DNA of 64,000 nucleotides from Plantactinospora endophytica (GTDB taxonomy: Bacteria; Actinomycetota; Actinomycetes; Mycobacteriales; Micromonosporaceae): positions 1 through 64,000 of the forward strand of contig NZ_BONW01000001.1 in the NCBI RefSeq assembly GCF_016862915.1, given 5' to 3'. This document shows, one piece after another, positions 57,244 to 64,000 of the stretch (positions are counted from its first letter, which is position 1; every line of letters starts with the position of its first letter). The position numbers and the translations under genes were made by a program. Under the pieces are notes generated by a model. That model had not been told where the DNA came from, made no database searches, and saw nothing but the letters and a program-made list of their open reading frames with translations.

Positions 57244-58134
57244 TCAGCCCGGTCCCGGGCCGGGCTGGTCCACTCGACTGTCCAGCAGGCCGAACCGCTC
57301 GGCGAACGCGGACAGTTCGTCGCGCTGCCGCTCCGGCTCCGTACTGCCGGCGCCGACCACCACCCGGGTCACGCCCTCCGCAGCCAACGCCTCTACCCGT
57401 TCCGTCGACATGTCGATCGACCCCCAGCGGGTGTACTCGATCGCGTCCGGGTCCCGCCCGGCCCGGGCGGCGGTCGACCGGGCCAGGTCGAGTTGGCCGG
57501 CCCGCTCCTGCGGCGTGAGCGCGCCGCCGGGGAAATAGCCGTCACCGCGTCGTCCGGCCCGGCGGGCCGCCGCCCGGCTCGAACCGCCGACGTGGATCGG
57601 CAGTTGGGTGACGCCGTACGGCTTCGGAAAGCTGCACAGGTCGTCGAAGTCGAAGAACTCCCCGTGGAAGCTGACGCCCTCCTCGCCACCGCCCCAGAGC
57701 AGCCGCAGTACGTCGATCGACTCGTCCGCGCGGCGGCCCCGGCTGGCGAAGTCGACACCGACCGCGCGGGCCTCGCCGGGCAGGGTGCCGAGTCCCACGG
57801 TCAGCAGCCGCATCCGCCCCTTCGACAGCACGTCGATCGTGGCCAGCCGCTTGGCGAGGGTCACCGGGTGGTGGTACGGCAGCAGCAGTACGCCGGTGCC
57901 GAGCAGGATCCGCCGGGTGGCCGCCGCGACGAAGCTCAGACAGTCGAGCGGGTCGGCGTACGGCAGGGTCGGCGGAATCTCGGACTGGCCGAACATCGCG
58001 CCGGGGTACAGCACGATGTGCTCGGGCAGGTAGAGCGACTCGAAGCCGCACGACTCGGCGTGCTGGGCGTAGCCGACGAGTTTCTCGGGGTCGACGCCGT
58101 AGAAGGGCGTGCTGTAGCTGATCGCGAACTTCAT
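57244..58134 (-). CDS. LLM-class F420-dependent oxidoreductase
   Basis: 296 aa, ATG start. A TIM-barrel luciferase-like protein: FAISYSTPFYGVDPEKLV, HAESCGFESLYLPEHIV, RILLGTGVLLLPYHHPVTLA, GVDFASRGRRADESI and LPIHVGGSSRAAARRA. Family members use F420 (or FMN) to oxidise alcohols or reduce unsaturated compounds; substrate unknown. It follows the MerR regulator gene by 106 bp on the same strand, so it is a plausible MerR target. Confidence 0.9.
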   Translation of the reverse strand: MKFAISYSTPFYGVDPEKLVGYAQHAESCGFESLYLPEHIVLYPGAMFGQSEIPPTLPYADPLDCLSFVAAATRRILLGTGVLLLPYHHPVTLAKRLATIDVLSKGRMRLLTVGLGTLPGEARAVGVDFASRGRRADESIDVLRLLWGGGEEGVSFHGEFFDFDDLCSFPKPYGVTQLPIHVGGSSRAAARRAGRRGDGYFPGGALTPQERAGQLDLARSTAARAGRDPDAIEYTRWGSIDMSTERVEALAAEGVTRVVVGAGSTEPERQRDELSAFAERFGLLDSRVDQPGPGPG

Positions 58135-58240
58135 CGCGTCTTACTCCACTTTTGGGGGCGCCGGATCCGACCACACCTGCCCGAACGGGCCAGCGCCGGT
58201 CGGGCAGGCCGGCACAGCGCCCTACGGTCGGCGGGATCGG

Positions 58241-58603
58241 CTACTGCGGCCGGGTCGCGAGCGCGTGGGTGAGTTGCTCCTGTAGGTGCCGCCGTACCGT
58301 GCCGAGCCGGTCGAGGCAGTCGTCGACCTCGGCGAGCTTGCGGCGCAGTACGGCCACCGAGTCCGGGCAGGCGTCCCCGGACGGGTTTCCGGCCCGCAGG
58401 CAGGCGACGAAGGGGCGGATGTCGTCGAGGCCGAAGCCGACCGCGAGCAGTTCCCGGATCTCGCGTACGACCCGCAGCTCCGCCTCGTCGTAGCGGCGGT
58501 AGCCGTTGGCGGCCCGTGCCGGGCGTACCAGCCCGTGCGCCTCGTAGTAGCGCAGCATCCGGGTGCTCGTGCCGGCCTGCTCCGCCAGCTCGCCGATCAG
58601 CAT
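58241..58603 (-). CDS. MerR-family transcriptional regulator
   Basis: 120 aa from the ATG at 58603 with GGAGGAGG upstream. The HTH and wing are MLIGELAEQAGTSTRMLRYY and EAHGLVRPARAANGYRRYDE, followed by the dimerisation coil. Two Cys (in FVACLRAGNPSGDACPD) lie before the coil; whether they bind a metal or thiol is unknown. An inverted repeat sits 37 bases upstream. Probably controls itself and the LLM oxidoreductase gene. Confidence 0.92.
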   Translation of the reverse strand: MLIGELAEQAGTSTRMLRYYEAHGLVRPARAANGYRRYDEAELRVVREIRELLAVGFGLDDIRPFVACLRAGNPSGDACPDSVAVLRRKLAEVDDCLDRLGTVRRHLQEQLTHALATRPQ

Positions 58604-58969
58604 CCGACCTCCTCCACCAGCCCGTATCGGCAACGCTAGACCTTGTCGCCGATGTCAAGGCAACGTCCGCCGAGTGACGGCCGTCTCGGTCGGCGCCGCC
58701 CCCCGCCGGTGGAGCTCCCGGCCCGCCCCAACCCGTCATCCAAGGCCGGTGGCGGGTACCTGCCGCTCGACCCGGCCCACCCGGCCGACCGGACCGATAG
58801 TGCCGGTCGAACCCGCCCGGACGCCGCTGCTCGGTGGCCGATCCGATGGGTTAGCCGGTCATTTCGATCTTGCGCTATGGGTCAGTCCGGCTGATCTGTC
58901 GAGCAGGCTCCTCGGACACCTACCGTCTGTTACCAAGACCAGTCAGATGGTCACGGAGAGGAGTCCACT
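58604..58969. promoter_or_regulatory. Divergent intergenic region with MerR-type operator
   Basis: 366 bp between the MerR gene and the first secreted-protein gene. CCTTG (58641-58645) and CAAGG (58656-58660) form an inverted repeat around TGTCAA, a minus-strand TTGACA -35 for the MerR gene (58658-58653). Such overlaps are typical of MerR promoters, although no well-spaced -10 is clear. The remainder shows no gene. Confidence 0.5.
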
Positions 58970-59509
58970 GTGCTCACATCGACCGAACAGGACGCGCCGA
59001 CCACCCCGGCACGTACGCCCCGCCGCGCCGCCGGCCTCACCCGCCGCGCCGGACTGGTGCTGGGGCTGGCCGCCGCGATGACCGGTGTCGCGTTCGTGGG
59101 GGCGAGCCCGGCGATGGCCGCGCCCGCCTGCGGTGCGGAGCGGGCCTACATCCACCAGACGCCGCCCGGCGGCAGCGGTGGCGGGCCCAGCATCGACAGC
59201 CTGTTCAACCCGACCGAGTTCAACATCAGCGCCAGCGCCGCCTCGGTGCGCAACGTCTTCCTGGCCGGCGTGCACCGGCCGCGCCGCTCGATCGTCTTCA
59301 ACTTCTACAACCAGGACAACGCGCTCATCCGGCAGTACACCACCACGGCGTCGGACGACGGCGGCGTCGTCCGGCAGGAGCGGAACGTCATTCCGTGGGA
59401 CTACCCGGCCGGTACCCGGATCCGGTTCACCGCCGTCATCCGTACCCGGTGCGGCGGTGACGACGTGCCGAAGACCGTGAACGTGGGAGCCATCAACACC
59501 GTCCCGTGA
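58970..59509 (+). CDS. Secreted hypothetical protein, paralogue 1
   Basis: 179 aa, GTG start after GGAGAGGAG. A long signal peptide with twin Arg (LTRRAGLVLGLAAAMTG) ends near AMAAPA. The mature domain is beta-rich (SIVFNFYNQDNALIRQYTTT) and has two Cys, in PACGAERAYIHQ and RTRCGGDDVPKTVNVGAINT, probably a disulfide. The next gene encodes a divergent copy. Unknown family; the fold resembles small secreted beta-sandwich proteins. Confidence 0.8.
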   Translation: MLTSTEQDAPTTPARTPRRAAGLTRRAGLVLGLAAAMTGVAFVGASPAMAAPACGAERAYIHQTPPGGSGGGPSIDSLFNPTEFNISASAASVRNVFLAGVHRPRRSIVFNFYNQDNALIRQYTTTASDDGGVVRQERNVIPWDYPAGTRIRFTAVIRTRCGGDDVPKTVNVGAINTVP

Positions 59510-59594
59510 TCCCGACGCCGACCGTGGCCGGTCCTCGCCGCCCCTCGACCGGGGCCGGCCACGGCGGTCGATCAGCACCGAGAGGAGTTGCACT

Positions 59595-60113
59595 GTGGTG
59601 ACGTCGACAGTACGAAGCGCCGGCTCGCCGCCGCAGGCGGTGACGATGTCCCGGCGTACCGGACTGGCGCTGGCGTTGGCGGCGGCGGTGACCGGCGCCG
59701 TGGCCCTGGCCGGCGCGGACCCCGCCCAGGCCGGCCCGCTGGTCTGCGGTCAGGAGTACGCGGAGTTCTACCAGACCACGGCCGACGGCCGGTGGCGCGG
59801 TCCGGGCAGCGACAGCCGGAGTCCCCGCGACATCGTGCTCAGCACCAACGACCTGGAACGGCGGTACCTCGCTCTTTCCGGGGTGCAGCGACCCCGCCGC
59901 ACGATGCGGTTCACCTTCGTCGACGAGAACGACATCGTGATCAGGACGGTCGAGACCACCCCGTCCGACACCGGCGCCGTCCGGCCCTTCGTGATCGCCT
60001 GGGACGCCCCGGTCGGCTCGCGGGTCCGGGTCTACGCCGTGATCCACACCAGGTGCGGTGGCGACGACGTGATCCGCGAGGTCTACGTGGGCGCCGTCAA
60101 CACCACACCCTGA
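59595..60113 (+). CDS. Secreted hypothetical protein, paralogue 2
   Basis: 172 aa, GTG start after GAGAGGAG (an adjacent GTG at 59598 is equally possible). The signal peptide (MSRRTGLALALAAAVTG) ends near PAQAG. It shares the paired Cys (LVCGQEYAEFYQ; HTRCGGDDVIREVYVGAVNT) and overall layout with paralogue 1, so the two arose by tandem duplication. 85 bp lie between them with a hairpin (59522-59531 with 59555-59564). Confidence 0.8.
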   Translation: MVTSTVRSAGSPPQAVTMSRRTGLALALAAAVTGAVALAGADPAQAGPLVCGQEYAEFYQTTADGRWRGPGSDSRSPRDIVLSTNDLERRYLALSGVQRPRRTMRFTFVDENDIVIRTVETTPSDTGAVRPFVIAWDAPVGSRVRVYAVIHTRCGGDDVIREVYVGAVNTTP

Positions 60114-60337
60114 CCCGGCCGTCCCGACGGCCCAGCTCGATCCCCACTGACGACCGAGGTCGACCCGGCCGCCCGCCCTGCCCCGGGCGGTCGGCCCGTC
60201 CTCCCGGGCACGAGACCTGCGGACAATTGTCCATCCACCCCGCCGGGGCGACGAGATGATCGCGTTCAGTTGCCCTCCAGTCCCGGCTGCCAGCATCTTC
60301 CTGCGGGACAGATGCCTGGCTACGGGGGTGGAGGGTC

Positions 60338-62962
60338 ATGTCGCAGTGGTCGCCGACGGTGTGGCCGTTCGAGGGGCGGGACACGGAACTGGCGTCCGTG
60401 GTCGAGGCGTTCACCGACTCGGCCACGAACGCTGTACTGATCATGGCGCCGGCCGGGCTGGGCAAGACCCGGCTGGCCCGGGAGGCGCTGCACCGGCTCG
60501 GCTGCCGTACCCGATGGGTGGCCGCCACCCGGGCCGCCACCGCCATCCCGTTCGGCGCCCTGGCCCACCTGCTCCCGGACGAGCCGTCCCGGCTGCCGGA
60601 AGAAACGCCGGAGCCGCCGGACGAACCGATGCGGCTGCCGGACGGGGCGCCGCTGACCCAGGTCGGGCCGGTGGGGCTGGTACGCGCCTTTACGGCCCAG
60701 GTCGCCGGCTGGGGTGGCCGGACCCGGGTGGCCGTCGGGGTCGACGACGCCCACCTGCTCGACGACGCCTCCAGTACGGTCGTCGCCAACCTGGTCTCCA
60801 GTTCCGCGGCGTTCGTCGTGCTGACCGTGCGTACCGGTGAGCCGGTCGCCGACTGCCTGGCCCGGCTGGCCAAGGAGGGCGAGGCGGTACTGCTGGACCT
60901 GGCGCCGCTGCCCACTCCGGTCATCGACCGGCTGATCGACCACAGCACCTGTGGCACCGTCGACGCGATCGAGCGGCGCCGGCTGCGCGCGGGCGCCTGG
61001 GGCAACCCGCTGGCCCTGCGCGAGTTGTTGCACGGTGCGGTGGCGGGCGGGTTGACCGACCTGATCGCCGCCCGGCTCGACCGGCTCGATCCGGCCACCC
61101 GCAGGGTCGTCGAGCTGGTGGCCTGTGGCGAGCCGGTGCCGCTGGCCTTCCTCGAACGGCTCGCCGGCCCGGAGGTGGTCGCCACCGCCGAGGAGAGCGG
61201 ACTGGTGGCCGCCGAGCGGGACGGCGTACGGGTGCAGGCCCGACTCGACCATCCGCTCTTCGGCGAGGTGCTGCGTACCCGGATGGCTGCCGCCCGGTCC
61301 CGGCAGGCGTACCGGGATCTCGCGGAGCAGTTGTTGGCGACGCCGCTGCGGCGCCGGGACGACACCCTGCGCGCCGCACTGTGGCAGGTGGAGGGGGGCA
61401 GGATCGTCCGGGCCGACCTGGTCCGGGAGGGGGCCCGGCAGGCGATCGGCCGGTCCGGGCTCGACCTGGCGGAACGGCTGGCCCGGTCCGCCCGTTCCGC
61501 CGAACCCGGCCCGCCGGCCGACCGGCTGCTGGCCGAGATCCTGGAATACCAGGGGCGCAGCGAGGAGGCCGCCGCGCTGTTGCCGGTGAGCCCGCCGGAG
61601 CAGCCGACCGAACGGCTCGCCTGGGCGGGTACCCGGGCGGACTGGTTCTACTGGGGTCGTGGTGACCTGGCCACCGCCGAACGGGTACTCGACACCGCCG
61701 CCGGGCATCCCCGGGTGGAGAGCGCGCGGGCGTTCATCCTCGTCTTCGCCGGCCGGTGCGGGGACGCGCTGCGGGCCGCCGAGACGGTGCTCGACGGGGA
61801 GCACGCCGATCCGCAGGCGCTGGTCTGGGCCGCCGCTGCGGCCACCGCCTCGCTGGGCTTCCTCGGCCATCTCGACCGGGCCGAGGCTGTCCGGCTGCGG
61901 GGCATGACGACCGCCACCGCGTACGCCTCGGCACTGCCGTGGGGGCGGTTCCAGATGGAGGTGGGGGCCTGTCTGGCGCACCTGGCCGCCGGATATCCGG
62001 AGACGGCGGCGGCGGTAGCGGCCGAGGGCCACCGCACCGCCACCCAGGGCGGGGTACCGATGATGGTCAGCGCGTGGGCCCTCTACGAGGGCATCGTCGC
62101 CACCGTCCAGGGGCGCCTGCCGCACGCCGAGGTCCGGCTCGCCGAGGCCCGGGCCGGTTTCGACCAGAGCGACACCTTCCGGCTGCGGCGTGCCTGCCTG
62201 GCCGCACAGTCCTTCGGGTACGCGCTGCGCGGCCAGTACGCGGTCGCGGCGGAACTGATGGCGGACGCCGACCGGACCGACAACGGAACGAACCAGCTCT
62301 TCGCCCCGTGGATCGCCACCTGGCGCGGCTGGCTGGCACTGGCCGGCGGGGACACCGCCGCCGCCGTCCGGCACGCCGAGCACGGCGCGGAGCTGGCCGC
62401 CGCCGCAGGTATGCCGTGCGTCGAAGCCCAGGCCCGCTACGACATGATCCGGCTGGGCGGGCGCGCCGACCTGGCCCGGATGGCGGCGCTGCCCGGACCG
62501 GTGCCGGGCCTGCTGGCCGCCGCCGCGCGGGCACTGTCCGAACCCGACGGACCGGCGATGGTACGCGTCGCGGAGCAGCTCGCCGGCCTCGGTCACCACC
62601 TCGTCGCCGCCGAACTGGCCACCGCCGCCGGCCGGCTCCTGCGGTCCGCCGGGTACCCCGCCCGGGCCGCCCTGGCCAACGCCGCCGCCACCGAATGGCG
62701 GGCCAACTGCCCGGGTGTGCGTACGCCGCTGTTGGCCCACGCCGACCTCGGCAGCCTGCTGACCGTACGGGAGCGGCAGATCGCCCTGCTCGCCACCCGG
62801 CAGCCGAGCAGGTCCATCGCCGAACAGCTCGGTCTCGCCCTGCCGACCGTCAACAACGCGCTCGCCCGGATCTACACCAAGCTCGGCATCACCGGCCGGG
62901 CAGAACTACGCGGGCTGCTCGACGTGCCGGCGGAAGCGGACGAGAGTGCGACCACACGCTGA
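60338..62962 (+). CDS. LuxR-family ATPase regulator (LAL type)
   Basis: 874 aa. N-terminal AAA/STAND-like ATPase: FEGRDTELASVVEAF, Walker A APAGLGKT (37-44), and VAVGVDDAHLLDD as the Walker B region. The middle is helical repeat-like. The C-terminal LuxR HTH is at about 805-865 (LTVRERQIALLATRQPSRSI and LALPTVNNALARIYTKLGIT). LAL proteins activate large operons such as antibiotic or catabolic clusters. No cluster is visible in this window; the upstream secreted paralogues and downstream chitinase are candidate targets. Confidence 0.93.
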   Translation: MSQWSPTVWPFEGRDTELASVVEAFTDSATNAVLIMAPAGLGKTRLAREALHRLGCRTRWVAATRAATAIPFGALAHLLPDEPSRLPEETPEPPDEPMRLPDGAPLTQVGPVGLVRAFTAQVAGWGGRTRVAVGVDDAHLLDDASSTVVANLVSSSAAFVVLTVRTGEPVADCLARLAKEGEAVLLDLAPLPTPVIDRLIDHSTCGTVDAIERRRLRAGAWGNPLALRELLHGAVAGGLTDLIAARLDRLDPATRRVVELVACGEPVPLAFLERLAGPEVVATAEESGLVAAERDGVRVQARLDHPLFGEVLRTRMAAARSRQAYRDLAEQLLATPLRRRDDTLRAALWQVEGGRIVRADLVREGARQAIGRSGLDLAERLARSARSAEPGPPADRLLAEILEYQGRSEEAAALLPVSPPEQPTERLAWAGTRADWFYWGRGDLATAERVLDTAAGHPRVESARAFILVFAGRCGDALRAAETVLDGEHADPQALVWAAAAATASLGFLGHLDRAEAVRLRGMTTATAYASALPWGRFQMEVGACLAHLAAGYPETAAAVAAEGHRTATQGGVPMMVSAWALYEGIVATVQGRLPHAEVRLAEARAGFDQSDTFRLRRACLAAQSFGYALRGQYAVAAELMADADRTDNGTNQLFAPWIATWRGWLALAGGDTAAAVRHAEHGAELAAAAGMPCVEAQARYDMIRLGGRADLARMAALPGPVPGLLAAAARALSEPDGPAMVRVAEQLAGLGHHLVAAELATAAGRLLRSAGYPARAALANAAATEWRANCPGVRTPLLAHADLGSLLTVRERQIALLATRQPSRSIAEQLGLALPTVNNALARIYTKLGITGRAELRGLLDVPAEADESATTR

Positions 62963-62963
62963 A

Positions 62964-62995
62964 CGCCCGGCCGATCCGGGTGGATCGGCCGGGCG
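62964..62995. terminator. Bidirectional terminator between the LAL regulator and chitinase genes
   Basis: A perfect 14-bp stem (62964-62977 with 62982-62995) with a GGGT loop starts two bases after the regulator stop and lies between convergent genes. Confidence 0.8.
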
Positions 62996-63023
62996 TACCG
63001 GTCGGGTTCGGTGCCGTCGTCGG

Positions 63024-64000
63024 CTACGGCGTCCAGAGGCCGAGGTCGATGGTGCGGGTCAGCGTGGCCTGGTCGTCGTCGCCGTCGAGGGACCAGATCA
63101 TCGCGCCGCCGAGCCGCTCCGACCGGATGTACAGCGTCTTCTGGAGCAGTACGGCCGGGTCGTCGTACGTCCAGAACGTCGTACCGTCGTAGAGCCAGGC
63201 GGTGCCGGCGCGCAGGTCGCGGTAGACCTGGTAGCCGTCCTTGCCGACCTTGGTCTTCAGGACCTTGTAGTCCTCGTAGCCCGCCTCGAAGGTGGCCGGG
63301 GCGGCGCCGCCGGTGGAGGTGCCGAACAGGCCGTTGCGCCCACCGGTGACCCCGGTCCAGCCGCGCCCGTAGTAGGGGATGCCCAGCACCAGCTTGCGGC
63401 GCTCGGCGCCCCGGTCGAGCCAGGCGTCGATGGTGCGGTCCACCGCGAAGTCCGGCTCGGTGGCCCCGGCCGGTACCCGCAGCGCGGACTGCTGGTTGGC
63501 GATCGGCTCCCAGGTGCCGTGGAAGTCGTACCCCTGCACGGTGGCGAAGTCCAGGTTCTTGAAGACCTTCCGGACCTCGAAGCCGGCGTCGATCGCGGCC
63601 GGGTTGGCTGGTACGAACGCGGTCAGCGCGTAGTGCTTCCGGGCCGGCTTGCCGACCGCGTCGAGCTGACGGCGGAACTCGGCGACCAGGGCGGTGAAGT
63701 TCTGCTTGTCCTCGGGGCGGAAGACGGTGTCGACGTCACCGGCCGAGCCCGGCCACTCCCAGTCCAGGTCGATGCCGTCGAAGACCCCGGCGAGCGACCC
63801 CGGCCCGCCGGCACTGCCGTCCGGGTTGGGCAGGTTGCCCTTGATGTAGAGGTCGATGCAGGAGGCGACGAACTTCCGCCGCGACTCCGGGGTGAGGGAG
63901 GCGTTGGAGAAGTGCGTCGACCAGCTCCAGCCGCCGAGCGAGATCAGCACCTTCAGGTCGGGGTGGATCGCCTTGAGCTTCTGGAGCTGCCCGAAGTTGC
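63024..64000 (-). CDS. Glycoside hydrolase family 18 chitinase, 5' end outside window
   Basis: About 325 residues of the C-terminal catalytic part; the start lies beyond base 64000. The GH18 barrel is clear: KVLISLGGWSWS (strand 3), catalytic FDGIDLDWEWPG (DxxDxDxE, acid/base Glu), YDFHGTW, LVLGIPYYGRGW with the chitinase insertion domain after it, and the final GGAMIWSLDGDD. It cleaves chitin beta-1,4 bonds outside the cell, probably after secretion with the missing N-terminal part. Convergent with the LAL regulator. Confidence 0.93.
   Translation of the reverse strand, partial: NFGQLQKLKAIHPDLKVLISLGGWSWSTHFSNASLTPESRRKFVASCIDLYIKGNLPNPDGSAGGPGSLAGVFDGIDLDWEWPGSAGDVDTVFRPEDKQNFTALVAEFRRQLDAVGKPARKHYALTAFVPANPAAIDAGFEVRKVFKNLDFATVQGYDFHGTWEPIANQQSALRVPAGATEPDFAVDRTIDAWLDRGAERRKLVLGIPYYGRGWTGVTGGRNGLFGTSTGGAAPATFEAGYEDYKVLKTKVGKDGYQVYRDLRAGTAWLYDGTTFWTYDDPAVLLQKTLYIRSERLGGAMIWSLDGDDDQATLTRTIDLGLWTP

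Overview
The window is high-GC actinobacterial DNA. Codon use, the many GTG and TTG starts, the cell-surface protein repertoire and short Cys-rich genes of a kind I associate with Micromonospora relatives suggest a Micromonosporaceae-type host. This is inference; no rRNA or species marker is present.

Bases 1-39964 are chromosome. They hold secreted and envelope genes (trypsin-like protease, VanW-domain protein, a 1460-residue nuclease/5'-nucleotidase fusion, a cell-wall-binding-repeat protein). A MurD-family ligase follows, diverging from a TetR regulator and two ABC half-transporters. Next come a DUF397/XRE cluster with two tiny Cys-rich genes, and an XRE - ImmA/IrrE - PIN operon behind a palindromic operator. 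Housekeeping genes follow: a DUF885 protein, EamA, PHP, M48 and M23 peptidases, mtnA, tyrA, the tRNA deaminase tadA with its associated protein, and deoD. A two-component system faces a lipoprotein/MFP/ABC exporter operon.

Bases 40072-56631 are an actinomycete integrative and conjugative element (AICE) inserted in the 3' end of a tRNA-Ser(CGA) gene. A perfect 66-bp direct repeat marks both ends. From left to right it carries an orphan protein with a HEPN-like Rx4H motif, integrase, excisionase, a DnaB-N/DUF3987 replication protein, small proteins, a CTAG-rich repeat cluster (possible clt), an FtsK/TraB translocase, a DUF2637 membrane protein and a DUF6284 protein. Triplicated palindromic operators and a GntR repressor follow. 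Next are an EamA transporter and an XRE regulator that shares its sensor domain with the GntR protein. The right end is AT-richer cargo: an overlapping gene pair whose products share an amyloid-like motif (C-terminal in one, N-terminal in the other, the latter tail-anchored), and a divergent OLD-type ATPase/TOPRIM nuclease. That right end is my best candidate for an undescribed conflict system.

Bases 56632-64000 return to chromosome: a small unknown protein, a MerR regulator with an F420-type LLM oxidoreductase, two tandem secreted paralogues, a large LuxR-family ATPase regulator, and a GH18 chitinase cut by the window edge.
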